Source: Diphasiastrum complanatum
Taxonomy: Eukaryota; Streptophyta; Lycopodiopsida; Lycopodiales; Lycopodiaceae
Direction: 5' to 3'
Length of the DNA stretch: 64,000 nt
NCBI GenBank assembly: GCA_029204225.1
Contig: CM055099.1
Location: forward strand, 58,353,982 to 58,417,981
The position numbers were made by a program, and so were the translations under genes. The notes beneath the pieces are model-generated. The model saw only the letters and a list, made by a program, of their open reading frames with translations. It did not search any database and was not told the origin of the DNA. Below are positions 20,640 to 33,048 of this stretch, in pieces. Numbering within the stretch: the first letter of the stretch is position 1; every line of letters begins with the position of its first letter.

Positions 20640-21653
20640 GCTTACGATCTCTTATTACCTACATTACAAACTTATTCATCTCTAATTTAACATCATGGCT
20701 ATATTTAGCATTACTTATGATTGTGCATCTGGGCTAGTTACATTTGGGACATAACACTCACCCTACTAAGCGTTTTTTTTCTAAAAATGAAGACCATGCG
20801 ATTTTTTTCATTACTTGTCATGATCCATGAAGTTTGGGGCCTTATTTGACTAATTTGGGCCTTACAACCATTATAACAAATTCACTATTCACAAATATAG
20901 CGAGGTTGTTCGAGCCACCTTATTAACTGTCCTAATGACTAAATCTAGTCTACTTTAGCTCCATGGCCATATTTTGCAATTCATTAGTAAACTCATGGGC
21001 TAATTACATGCAGCACATGACACTCCCGCTACTTTAAGCATTTTTGCCCTAAAAAATGAATACCATGTAGCTCTTTGTTGAGGGCCATGCTTCACTATCT
21101 GAAGCTTTCAAGTTATGCTATGGTAGAAACCAACGAAATTTCACCTATCTCTCCCTTTGTGGGTCGCGGATGTCTACGGCCTCTTCAAATCTGCTTCTTG
21201 CAAGTATTGCGCCCTTGATCATAGTTTTATAACTACCAAAAACTCTTTCTTCAGAGAGAAATAAGCTACTTTATAGATAAAAACCTTGGCTATGGGATTT
21301 TTGTTGCCTTTTAAGCTTTAGCTATTCTTCCTTTGAGCTCTTCTTGCAGATACCTGTCTGAGAGAGGTCGCCCTACTACAGCTCACTCACTGGAACTGTT
21401 AGATTGCTGATTGGTGAGGAATTGATTGAGTACAGGGTGACAACGCTCCAAAACTTGCTCTTTCAAAGAGGCTTACAATTTTGAATTCCTTGTTCTTCTA
21501 GAGAATGCAGATGTCCCAATGCAACTCAATCAAGTTGCTTGCTGACCAACTGAATCGATTGATTTCAAAGCCTACCATATCCAATTCTTCAAATTCTCCA
21601 AGAATTCGTGTCTAGCTAACCTTGAACTGCACCACCCCCAGACTCTGATACCA
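20640..21653 (-). other. Region before an E-type LTR, possible internal sequence
   Basis: Ends at 21641-21653 with gactctgatacca, a near-perfect tRNA-Met primer-binding site complement adjoining the LTR. The DNA to its left should therefore be the internal leader of a minus-strand E-type element. No coding motif was found in it; the rest may be unrelated. Confidence 0.4.
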
Positions 21654-21982
21654 TGTCAAGGATCTTATTGGCAGTATAGTTAGCTAATTTGCGAGCAATC
21701 TAACATCAATCAAATAAACAGTAAAGAGAGATCACACACCAACCCAAGAAAACACTTCTAAATTGTATTTTACAAAAGAGACTGAAAGGTACATATACAC
21801 GTGGGGTACCATTGCATGGCAATTCGGTCCCCGTTACGGGATGTGTGTCCCAACTTACACTACGTGTACCGTCAAACTGACACTCATGCATACTATCACA
21901 AAAGCAGTAAAAAGTTCAAAATCACTACTAAACACGGAAAGTCATGAACTGTGAGAGAAACTCGGGCTTACTTATTCTAACA
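21654..21982 (-). repeat. E-type copia LTR (5' LTR position)
   Basis: 329 bp, TGTCAAGGATC..TTATTCTAACA. It closely matches the 337-bp LTR at 44881-45217 but has small indels and substitutions (for example cacgtggggtacc against the partner's longer version). The primer-binding site lies on its left, so it is the 5' LTR of a minus-strand copy whose body is not recognisable. Confidence 0.8.
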
Positions 21983-24591
21983 CGTCGGCTAAGCAGTAAG
22001 CGCAATAGCAAACTCTAAAGAACTGAGCTAGAATGCTCAAGAGTGTTCAAGCTTGAAAGCTTGAGAGAGATGCTAACTATGCTTCAATTGATCGCTATGA
22101 TTATGATGATCACGATTATTTCTATAGATGTATGATCAGCTATTTATACTAAGAAATTAGGTCGTCAATTGTGCCATCCAGTTGGGTATGATGTGCTGGC
22201 ATTCGTCCAGTTAGGACTTCCAGAAAATTCTGTTGCTGATGAATTAATGCAAGACGATGGCTTTAATTCCAAATAGAACGTTAATTGTCACTCTACAGGA
22301 ATGAATTGTTTGTCTCGACAATAGAAAAATACGACAATTGAAAAATCCCAAAGTATCTGAAGTGGCCGAGGGCCAAAAAACCCAAAGGCCAAAAATGCGA
22401 CACCTATGCACCATGTCTGAGTAGTTCTATTGTTTGTGTAAAAACACGAAGAAAACTGCAGTCGTTGCTCCATCCATAAAATTTCAAGAGATATACTGCA
22501 TGATAGTAACAATTTCTTTCGAAAATATGCCAATTCTTGCTTGACAAATTTGTGACTCCCTCCATTGAGACTATGCAAAACCTCCTTTGCAAAATGTGAC
22601 TCCCCACCTTTTAGCTTTGTAACTCCCTCCATTGAAACTATTTGATACCTTCTTTTAAAAAAATAGATTCATGCCTTGAAAAAAAGCAGGATCAAATTAA
22701 AAATTGATTCCTTATTTTCTATTAATTTTTCTTTTAGTCAATTGATACTCTATTGATACTAATCAATACTTTTTATGAGCCAAGTGGCAATTTCTATCAT
22801 CTAAGAGAAAATCTCCTAGTAACTATATGACAGTCTACTAGAAAAGTGTGATAGCCCTTTGCTAGAAATGTGAAACCTTACTAGATTTATGTGACTTTCG
22901 AACTGAAAAGTGATTCATGCCAACAATGCGCTAGACTGTATTGGAGATCATTGTACAATGTCTTTGATAAGTATGAAAGTAAAATCATTCGAAAGTAAGA
23001 AATATGCATTGAGATCACTACCATCACTACTTCTCCTTCTGTGTGTCATTGGCACTATTAATATATTTGTTGTGGTGAGGGTGAAAGAGACCATCACCAT
23101 CACCACCATGCATCATTTGTTCTTCTCCCACACCTTAACTAATTGCTTGGTTTTTTATAATGAGTATTTTACTTTTAAAGTCTTTGTCACCCTTCAATAT
23201 CATTCAATGAACTCTAAAGAAAATTTTATTACATGGTGTTGTTAAAAAGGATTTTATAATTATTTTCAAATAAGACAAAACAACTTGATAATGAATAAAT
23301 TTTAGTTTAAGAAACACAACTTTTTCTACGATAAGAATATGGACAAGGGTGAATCCATTGAAAACTCTATATTACTTTTAAGTATCATTTCAAATCATGA
23401 AATTCCACATGGAAAGGCCATTTCACAAACACAACATGGTGTCACAATCATTTTTGAGCACAAGGACCACTCCCATTTGAGATAATGTCTCTAGTTCTAG
23501 CTAAAGTATATTATATGATAACTTTAGCATGTGGGGACTCCAAATTGGGTGGGTGACAAGTCAAGTTTTATCCATGCTTGTGCCACAAATCCTTGAATAG
23601 ATTGACAATAAACTACAATGTATATCATACTGATATATTTTCTAGCTTTGTTAGAGATTTTATGGCATGACACTTTGTAAACTTAGAAAAATTTAGACAG
23701 CCTTGTAGAAATACGTAAGTGCAATGGTATCATGTGGTGACACCAAAATATAATTCTCTTTATTAAATACAATAAAATGATATTGGTTTTAAGAAATGTG
23801 TTGAACAACATAGAAGAGGTCAAGTAATTGGGTGTCTGAATACCTAGTACATTCTCTTGAAAAAAGATGAGCCCAAATTCAAAAGATACATAGTTCTTGA
23901 GCATTCATGTATTGACAAATGGGGTTATTAGACTAATGACAATCACAAGTATGACAGTACTTTTTTAAAGGGATGGGATTGTGGTGATGAATGTGTACAC
24001 AGAAATCAATGTTATTAATGCAAATTCAAGTCAACTTCAATTTTCAACATTGCTTTTGGATCATTTCAATGGAGACCTTAATTGTGCATGAGATTGTATT
24101 CTTCTCTTAGTAAGCTTTTATCTTTTGAAATTGATACATTGTTACTATACGAGTACAAATTTTTTTACCATTTTCTTATCTTCACATATATAGGATAAGT
24201 ACTTAAATAAAAAACTGTGACAAGCATAAACTTGAAAATAAAAATCATATCCTCATTCGAAAGCTAACCAAGTACCCACAATATTGTAGAAAATTTCGTT
24301 ATCCATTATTTACACTCCGAAGATATTTTGGATAAGCATTCTCATGAAATATCTTCATAACATTTTCCATGTAAAATTATCAAATTTATTTTTGCTTGAA
24401 TGGGGCTCATCTCTTGATTGTAATAATAAAGAGTATCATTCACATATTTGAAATTTTATGATGCTTTTTTATTTTATATACTAATGCACGTCAACTTTCA
24501 ATGAACCTACTCTTTGGAACTAATTTGTATATCAAATGTTGGAGATTGAACATCATATATAATGTCTATTGTAAAACTAAAACACCTATGC
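21983..24591. other. No recognised feature
   Basis: 2.6 kb of AT-rich DNA. Only short frames. A minor repeat near 22553-22640 has the phrase actccctccattgaraactat twice. No RT, integrase or host-gene motif seen. Confidence 0.35.
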
Positions 24592-25115
24592 TTATAGCTT
24601 AATATTAAATGTTTTGACATTTAAGCATATGAAGTTTTTGGTTGTATTGCATATGTGCACTAGCCTAAGAAGTTGAGGAATTAACTCAACCCCTCTCTCC
24701 ACCTCCTCCATTTCGAATTGTGATAGTAAGTCGATCTTTAAGGCACATGGATCATCTTTCTTCCTAGTCTCTAAAGGCACATGCACAAAGCAAATACAAC
24801 CAAAGATCCTAAGATGATCTACCTTAGGTTTTTCTTTTTACAACATCTCATATGATGATCTTCCTTCTAATCAAGATTAGGAAGTCTATTACAAAGATAA
24901 TTGGCACATGAAATTACTTCTCCCCAAAAATCTTTTGGAAGAGATGCCTCTAATTTCATTGCTTTTGCACATTCACGTAGAGTTCTATTTTTTCTTTTAG
25001 CAACCCCATTTTGTTGGGGAGAATAAGAACAATTATCAAATCTCAAAGCTTTCAATTTACAAGAAAGTTGATTTTCAATTAAAGCTTTGAATTTAAGGAA
25101 GACATCAAACACCAT
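24592..25115 (-). pseudogene. Copia integrase relic
   Basis: Minus-strand blocks KFKALIENQLSCKLKALRFDN, YSPQQNGVAKRKNRTLRECA and DFWGEVISCANYLCNRLP are the Ty1/copia integrase core and its C-terminal side. The segment between the second catalytic Asp and 'SPQQNG' is deleted, and the catalytic Glu of V-A-E-R-K-N is Lys. A second frame at 24592-24786 carries HVPLETRKKDDPCALKIDL. No LTRs are attached. Dead fragment. Confidence 0.8.
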
Positions 25116-25219
25116 GGATTTAGAATTACATTTTTCACAAGTTTAACTATTACACCTTTTGTAAACATTGTGTACTAAATTTTACTTTTCAAATGCATGG
25201 TTTTCATATTGAATTTTTG

Positions 25220-25346
<127 letters not shown>

Positions 25347-25373
25347 CACCAACCAAACCCGCAGTCAATGAAT

Positions 25374-25417
25374 CCCTTAGGGGGCAGTTAGCTCCCCCTA
25401 AGGGAAAGCTAACTGCC
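25374..25417. repeat. Compact double inverted repeat
   Basis: The stretch reads cccttagggggcagttagct, then ccccctaaggg, then aaagctaactgcc. Two overlapping inverted pairs are present: cccttaggggg with ccccctaaggg, and ggcagttagct with agctaactgcc. It could fold in two alternative hairpins. Confidence 0.8.
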
Positions 25418-25894
25418 CACCAAGGAAGAGTAAATATTTGTAGGCAGATCAAAAGACGGTCCAAAAAAAATTTCTTGTGTAAGCAATCTATCAATGATCA
25501 TTTCCAAAAAGAATTTAGATACGCTTGCTATTAGTCAAAAAACTAAAAACCTCTAAATTATTATTCTTTTTTGGGATTCTTGTTAACTAAAGATTTTTGT
25601 TGGTCACATTTGTGCATTACACAAGTTGTATTGTGACATTGTGAAATACTATGAATGCTGATTATTAGCATGATCTTTAGTACAAGAGGTGTTATAGATC
25701 TCATCAATGTCATGATTATATAGCTCATTATATGAAATTAACATTAACAATTTACTAACATTATAGATAGGTATAATGGATGTGTCACAGTTGATTCTCA
25801 TTCCCCAAATTCATTAAAAGAAGGTGGTCTGTTGCATTCATAAATATAAATCAACGTAATTTAAAATGTTACTTTTTTATTTATCTTATCAGGT

Positions 25895-26046
25895 CTCCAC
25901 CCATGTGCATGCTTCTAGTATAATGCCATGCCTCAAAGAGGGGAAAGCACATGTCAACTACTATGCCACTCTCCACACATGTGCATGCTTCTAGTATGAT
26001 GTCATGCCTCAAAGAGGGGAAAGCACATGTCAACTACTATGCCATG
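25895..26046. repeat. 76-bp tandem repeat, two copies
   Basis: The unit starts ctccac(c/a)catgtgcatgc at 25895 and again at 25971. The copies differ at about four positions. Each has cctcaaagaggggaaagc. Confidence 0.9.
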
Positions 26047-29000
26047 CTTCTAGGATAGTTTTTAGAAAAATGAACAATTCTTGGTCCAATCTTACTCGAT
26101 GAAACCTCCTCTTTTTAAACATTTACAAAAGTCCAAAATTTCACCACTATGGCAAGGCCTTTAAAATATGCCAACAAATTTTTGTTTAGAGTGAATGAAA
26201 TTAGAATAATTGTCTATGAGGAAAATTTTATGGGTGTGGTGTGAAGGTTTCAACATGTAGGACTTGTTGGGACGTACAAGCTTTTAAAGAATTCAAAATA
26301 TTTGTAGACAATAGATGCATCCTACACATAAAATTCAAAATGCATTTGATAGTGTGTAAAATTTGTGCCCAGCGAGTATTTATCATCATATGAAATTTCG
26401 GAATTACCATGCTTGGAGTTCAAGATCTAAATGGTAGAGAGAAGTCACCTTGAAATAAAGACCCAAGAGGTTTGGAGTGGAGACAACACGTGCTATGGTT
26501 CATTATGGCCAAAGGTAGAATTTGGCATCTCATCTAGATCATGGAATGGAGCATAGTTACACTTTATAAATACCTATGAATATTACCTCATAAAAATCTG
26601 TACTATACTACATATCAAAATGTTGATATTTGTATTGCTTAGTTGTTGTAATCTCTACGTTTTGTAGGATCCATGCTTCTATACATTTCGTTCATGTATA
26701 TATTCCGAATTTTACACATGGATACAAACTATTATGAAAACTTCGACCACATAGAGAAATGAAAGTAATTAGTGCATGGCTAGTAGGTCTGTAATATTAT
26801 GAGTACTATGTGACAAATTTAATATTTCAAGATACAAATCTTATTTTATGCAAGTATGGACATAAGAGTGATTCGGCTCTTTGTTGGTTTGTGGATGCAA
26901 TGATGATGAGACAAAGGAGTGTACTTTTGTTTGGTACCATTTAGTCAAAGATAAAACACCAAAGCTACCAGCTAGCGCCCAGACACCAGAGGCGGTAGCA
27001 GGCTGCAGCACGCTGCACTCATACGTTGTATTCCACAAGAACGTTGCAAAATCTTTTAAGGACAAAATAGAAAAGTTCCACAATTACTTTTGTTAATGTG
27101 TGAAACAACAGTCAACGAAAATGAAATAAATATAGAAGCTACGAACACAACTCTCAATTAACTGCAAAGTGGAATACTGCAACTAACTCTGTCAAAGGGA
27201 ATTACTCAGATGATGCTGCTCAGAGTCTTCCTTTGATATTTCCAATCTTTGTTGTGGGAGGCTGGAGCCAACAAGTACTTAGATTTTTCATGAAGGAATG
27301 CCGTGACAGTTCTACAGCTTTACTTTTTGGTCTAGAAGTTGCAGGGCCAATGGACAAGTACTGGGCTTCACACAGACCTTTCAGAGCGCTATGATACAGG
27401 CTACAGCACCAGAAAAATGCACTTGAATTCTCGGTATGTATCTACTGTCATACAGGACAGATACTTACGCAAATTTCCTAGATTCTCAGTACATGCTCAT
27501 TAATTAATAGTCTCACAAGAGAGAATATACTTATCAGTCATACTTAGCAAGCAATCAGAATTCAGCGTAACATTTCGGGGACCCACAATGCTGTTCATTG
27601 GGACTTGGAGAACAAGTCTTTGTATACAAAAAGAAGAAGCAAGTCCATTCATCCTGCTCGGAAGTCATATGTCGAATCTGATGAGTCAGGTATTGAGCCT
27701 CGGAATGAGTAAGTGAGTGGGAGTAGTGAGCAGTGAGCAGCGACTGCCAGCGAGCTGCGAAACCAAGTGCTAGATAGGAGAGAGCTTGAACTTTGGATTC
27801 AGGAATCAGGACGGGCTCAAGTTCTTAACGCATCAGGCGAATTTGCCTAATTAATAGTTATTACGAGTTAGTGTTATTAGTGACAGACGGCAAAGCATAA
27901 ATTGTACATACAAAATACAAAAGGACATGGAATGGCCGGCCATTGTTGGGAATGAATATTTGGACTAGGCTTCTGCCCACACTGCTGCACTTGTCGGGAA
28001 GGAGTGGAACAGGCATGCGTTTGTCAGATTAAGATATCAGGACTGAAAATCGGAAATCTTTCCGTAGGCAAGGTGGGTAGGGGATTGAAAGGGGGAGGGG
28101 GCGGGGGGGCGGGGGCGGCAAGCCCCGGGGCCCGGACCATTGTACGCTCTCGCCAGGATGTTTGGGTCTTCAAGCCCAGAAAGAAACTATTGCTTTCAGG
28201 TCTCGACTCTCGACTCTTAGCTCTCCTCCAGCCTCTCTCTTGCCAAATTATAGCTTAATACCTGCTTGCACAAGCTAGGGGTAAGGACGTAAGGACCGCA
28301 AAATTGCAAATGCTTGCAACATCATCGCACAACACGGAGACACACTCCCTCTCGCTATCTATTCAGTGTGAAATGAAGTGCTTAAATCTTTTTGCATTGA
28401 GATGTACAACGGTGATTACTTGTATTGGCATTACACAACATCAACATGGCATTAATCTTGGGACTCCATGATAATGACCAATATAAGGGTGGTTTCATAT
28501 TACAATCAAATCCCTTTGGCCAGTACTTTTACCCTTTGGCTCGTGCTTTCACTTGCCACCCATTTTTAGAATCTTGGCAAGTGAGTTGACCATCAATGGA
28601 AGGCGTGTATTTCACATTTGGATGATAAGTGTTAAATGAAGGGCTACAATATGATTGGCCCATTTGAATCTTTACATACGATTGGTTCATTTTATTAAGG
28701 TGTTTTGTTTTGAAGTGCAAGTATGAAAATTTTCATGTTAAAAGGTTGAAAGGTGCTCTAAATTTTTGGCCTTGCCTTTTGCAAAGGCAATACTACGTGT
28801 TGAGGTCGGTCAAAAGAGTTTGGAAGAAAGTCAACATTAGAGACTAAATTGTAATGGTGGTCTGAACACTTAAGGTTTGGACCTTGGTGGAAGGCTAAAA
28901 TAGCATGCATGCATGAAAGATTTGCTTAATGGCCATGTGTTAGAGCATGTATTCAGCTATTAAACATGCATATAGCAAAACATGAATAGTTAGCAAAGAT

Positions 29001-29600
29001 GAACGTATCACGCATATTTTCCTTGTACGAAGTTAGCCATGGGGGGGGGGGGGGGGGGGGGGGGGGGGCATGCGAACCCATGAAAAGAGTTATGGCTACA
29101 TGATAGTAGGACCATAGCAGCCATAGCAGAGAAGAGTTGCAGCTAGACCTTAATTTGCCGGCTCCATAGGAGGAATATGAACATTTCTACTGAATTATAG
29201 AATTTCATCTTCCAATCCACGCTGAATCAGAATACCACAAAGTCAATGTCTGATGAGAGCAATGTCATCGTGGTTCCAAAATCTCCCTGTGAATTCATCT
29301 CTTTCGCCTAGATAGGCAAGTTACTGAATTAACATATATACTTTTATGTTGCAGGAATCTGGTTCACTCATTATCACTTGGGTTTGCCTAGCATTGTGGG
29401 CCTTTAAATGGCATTTTTTTGTGCAGAATGGTCGTGGACCCCTTGAGAGCTTGCAGCCTCCATGCCATGATCTCCCACCATGGTGAAATTAATTTTGCCA
29501 ATTTGTATCCATATGAAAAATTATTGAATTTCCAGGTTTGTAGTAGGATTCAATTCCTAGCTCAAGAAATTTTGCTTTACATATTCCTTAAAATAAGCAA
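26047..29600. other. No recognised gene; simple-sequence islands
   Basis: Only short frames (for example plus strand 26881-27096 and 28004-28258), none with a motif I recognise. 28080-28135 is very GC-rich (runs of g and ggcggggg). A homopolymer of 28 G is at 29041-29068. Host-gene exons cannot be excluded but nothing supports one. Confidence 0.35.
29041..29068. repeat. (G)28 homopolymer
   Basis: 28 consecutive G on the plus strand between ccat and catgcg. It is potentially quadruplex-forming and probably length-variable. Confidence 0.95.
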
Positions 29601-30479
29601 AAATTGATAGTACATGTCCCTTTTAGATTGAAGATTTAGCATTATGGGTAATGAATGCTAAATTAAATAGGATTTAAGTTAGGGATTTAAGTTGGATCAA
29701 TCTACACACGTGTGAACTAGTTTTTTGACTAGTCTAATCTATGAAATGCCATTTGGCTCTATTTCCTTGTATGTAGCTAGCACTTCTATGTGAATGAGTA
29801 AATGCTCCCACATGCTAGATGTTGTTCACATGTGTGAAACTGACTGTACTATATCACATGTACATATTCTCCTAGATCCTATTTTGTAGGGAAGATTCCT
29901 ATTTTCAAGGAGACTAGTAGTTGGATTTTAGCTATTAGCATAAGTCAACTTTGTTGTATGGGAATAACTTGCTCCCATTGGTGGATCTAAATGATGTGGC
30001 ACTCTCTACATGTGCCAGACCTACTGAATCAGCATACAGGTCATGCTTGTACTTGATCTATAAGTAGATCACCCACTTCAATGAGAAGTTGATGAGACAT
30101 TGTCATTTTATGCATAGTTCTTGTAATTTCACCAATAGAATTGGTCTTTTATGCTTTGTGAGCTGGCTGAACTTTTGGCCGAATTTTGTGACTGTAATTT
30201 AATAGGATTGTAGATCTCTATCTTAGCTTGAATTTGAGCCAATTTTCAGCCAATTTGGTTGAAAATTGAGAGAGATATGGCATTTCTTGTGAAGGAGGTC
30301 AAATTTTAGCTTTGGTAGGAAATTTGGGAGAGAAGCACTTCAACGTTTAATTACTGAAGTTTTGCTTCTTTGTAAATTTTTTTCAATTCCTTCATTGTGA
30401 AGTTTCATAAAAAATTCTTAAAAAGTAAAATAAAATAAATAAAATAAATTATTGACCTGCCATACAGGATAGTACCGAA
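29601..30479 (+). promoter_or_regulatory. Possible promoter/LTR-like region before ORF series H
   Basis: Contains ctataagtag near 30058-30067 as a TATA candidate and a CACACGTGTGA motif near 29705. It ends with a splice-acceptor-like gacctgccatacag just before the H reading frame. No LTR edges or primer-binding site found, so this is tentative. Confidence 0.3.
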
Positions 30480-31634
30480 CAAACGAAACAAACAGGACAA
30501 CAATTACAAGAAAGGTCAGAGCGAAGATGGGTGGAAATGTACAACAAGATGGTCGCCCGTTTTGATTCTATCTTGCAATCGGCTGGTATTCCACAACAGC
30601 CAATTGATATTTAAACTACTAATCATGAATTGTGTACCACTGTTGATGTCTATGAAACAACGTTTCCTCTAGTCCAAGGGCAAAATTCCAAGCCAAAGGC
30701 AGATATTTTGAGCAAACAAGATCATGAATCTTCTGATAAAGCTATTGATTTCAAGGAAGAAAGCAGAATTCTTGATATTGATCTACCTTCCACAGAGGCA
30801 AATCAATATCAGCAAAGCACCAATGGACAAGTGAATGAAGACCAATTTGAAAATGCGGATCAAATATTGTTCGATAGTTGTAATGATCAGGTCAAAGGTC
30901 AAAATAAAGAGGTATATTATGAGCATAACGAATTTCTATAGTTGCAGCTAACAAGTCATGGAGTACAATCCGATTGTCGGGAATTACATTCTACTCCACA
31001 AATCAGTGGTTATGACCATATTATTGACAATGATCTATTTGGATTAATTTCTGAATATGAATCAACTGAGTGGTATAACACTGATACAAAATTCAAATAC
31101 CGATACAACAATGAGCTTTTTGATGTTGAAATTGGTATTAGCATTGCTTTCATGAAGTCAATAATAATAGATACATCCCAAGATCTGAAGCAAATTTATA
31201 TTCGGCTACCAACAAATGAGTCTAATGTGATATCAACGGAGGGATTTGGTGCAAAATCATCCAATATTCTTGAGTTAGAGAATGGCATCAATCCTATCAA
31301 CAAGAAAAACAGACTGACATGGAATTCAAGACTATCAAACTCCTTGTGTATAGATAACGAAAATGATCCCTTCACTACATGGGACTTGATGAATCCGAAT
31401 GTGGAATGTTGCATTTATTGGATGCATTGGAACTTCAAAATGAAATCAAGAGAAGTGGTGAAGACTACTGAATGTCCTATTGCTTGGATCTTGTTAACTC
31501 ATGCAGAACTAATGCAACTTGAGGCTTTCCTGTGTTTCATCAATCTCTTCCTCAGTGATCTTATCAAATCAATAGAATCAGTTGTAGATCAAAGGTTCTT
31601 TATGAAAAATTCTCGTTGCAACCTTGTTCTATGA
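30480..31634 (+). pseudogene. Unrecognised ORF series H (retroelement-like)
   Basis: Three in-line open blocks: about 30475-30614 (..RRWVEMYNKMVARFDSILQSAG), 30630-30941 (acidic, starting MCTTVDVYETTFPL) and 30942-31634 (230 codons, with SEYESTEWYNTDTKFKYRY and WDLMNPNVECCIYWMHWNF). They are separated by single stop codons in nearly continuous frames, suggesting one ancestral ORF. No zinc knuckle, protease or RT motif is visible. The low-complexity, acidic style is similar to 15679-17678, so both may be gag-region genes of non-autonomous elements. Function unknown. Confidence 0.35.
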
Positions 31635-31903
31635 CAATAAGCAGAGACAACAAAATCCAATGAACGGTAGATGGCTACTGACAAGAATAATACAAGAAAA
31701 GATGTTTCTTATTCAAGGTGGCCAAATCTTGTCAAATCTTGGTGTTTAGATGTAGATCTAAGATCACTTCACATGAGAATGTTCCTCAACCTGTTAAGAA
31801 CCTGAAAACACACTTGCATAATGGTTAACACCTTCCAGCAAATGCTCCAATCAAATTACATAAGGAGAGTTACTTACATGCTCAACAAAGTACACCAAAA
31901 TTT

Positions 31904-32167
31904 ATGCCAAAATTGATCACAATCTTTACAATATGCTCTTCACAATGGAGCTTACAATATGTTCACCCAAAAAAGGGGATCTTTCATCCAAATGGGAGCT
32001 TTGCTCAGCCTTTAGGAGAATTACAACTCACTCAAAAGAGCATTTGTCATCCACTTAAGGAGAAGTTTCATCCACTTAAGGAGAGTGTTCATCCAAGAAT
32101 GGAGATTGTCAACAATAGGATTGAAAAGAACATTGTTAGTATTGAATATGCACAAGCCTCACAATGA
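31904..32167 (+). other. Antisense small ORF in the copia F3 leader (87 aa)
   Basis: Open frame MPKLITIFTICSSQWSL.., antisense to the element. It is preserved in F1 (40991-41254) and F4 (63097-63372), with one residue changed. It has a short repeated phrase, CHPLKEKFHPLKESVHP. No domain recognised. It may simply reflect sequence identity of young copies rather than coding function. Confidence 0.35.
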
Positions 32168-32394
32168 CAAATGATTAGGTGTTATGATCTGATCCAAAAT
32201 AGTTTCTTTTCAGCCTCTGATCTTCAATAGACCTGAAATATGCTTTTGGTCCACAAGTTCAACTCACAAAACAAAGGTTAGTAAGATTTGATCAACAAAG
32301 CAATGCAAAATCATGCTAGAACTTGATCAAACATCCAAATATCACCAAAAATGGAATACTTACTGTAAATAGAAGCCAACCAGCTCTGATACCA

Positions 32395-33048
32395 TGTGAA
32401 AAATACAGATCCTAAGTGGATCTAAACTCCAAGATCATTGGCTTGAATGCTTGCACTCCAAACTACATAAGCTAGGAATTGGCAACACATTCTATGCTAC
32501 CTAGAATGCAAAGAACTTGATCAAAAAGCATTTATCACAAATGGAAACTTCCATAAACATCAAGTGCGGCCCAAAATAGCATTATACAGTCCATAATACA
32601 TCAGCCTACCACTTTTGGAAAGCACCTAAGATCATACACAATAGCTTGAAGACAATACACACAACAATGCTCTCAATGGAGGAAGAAACAATGACAATGA
32701 TCTATTGATCTCAATGAAGCATACAAAAGGTTTCTCCAACCTGTTTTCCACGACTTCCCTACTATTTATGGATGAGGAAGATGACTCTCTCTCCTCTCTC
32801 TAGAAGGTACTTGACCCTAGATATTCCCTATATAGGAAAAATAGCTAAAAATGGCTTATATGACCAAAATACATCAAAATGGTCTCATTTTGAAGGGTAT
32901 GAAGTTTGACACTTCATCATACTGAAAAAATACAGTAAATAAAAACATTTGGCCTGGTTCACACGTGTGAAACTCCAGAACCAAAACTATTTACAATTTT
33001 AGCCAATTTAGGTCTCAAACTAGCTAGGAAATGTTGACAATTTTCACA
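32395..33048 (-). repeat. LTR of copia F3
   Basis: 654 bp, TGTGAAAAATACAG..ATTTTCACA on the plus strand. It contains the perfect palindrome TTCACACGTGTGAA near 32959-32972 with a CACGTG core. Confidence 0.95.

Larger units (their letters stand above)
31726..33048 (-). mobile_element. Copia F3: 5' LTR and leader, 3'-truncated
   Basis: Minus-strand piece of copia family F, equivalent to F1 positions 40813-42136. It has a 654-bp LTR at 32395-33048, a primer-binding site (gctctgatacca at 32383-32394) and about 0.66 kb of leader. It breaks off abruptly at 31726 against unrelated DNA. Its right flank (33049-33053, catgt) is copia D RT. Its LTR shares variants with the F2 LTR against F1 (gagacc rather than gaggcc, the cacacgtgtgaa palindrome, gttttccacg). 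It therefore looks like the missing 5' end of F2. Confidence 0.9.

Noticed and set aside
26881-27096. 71-codon plus-strand frame as a possible host gene exon
   Set aside because: No recognisable domain, no supporting neighbours or splice pattern. A 66-codon stretch on the other strand is equally open.
29041-29068. Poly-G as part of a CRISPR or telomere-like feature
   Set aside because: Single homopolymer with no repeat-spacer pattern; the context is plant nuclear DNA.
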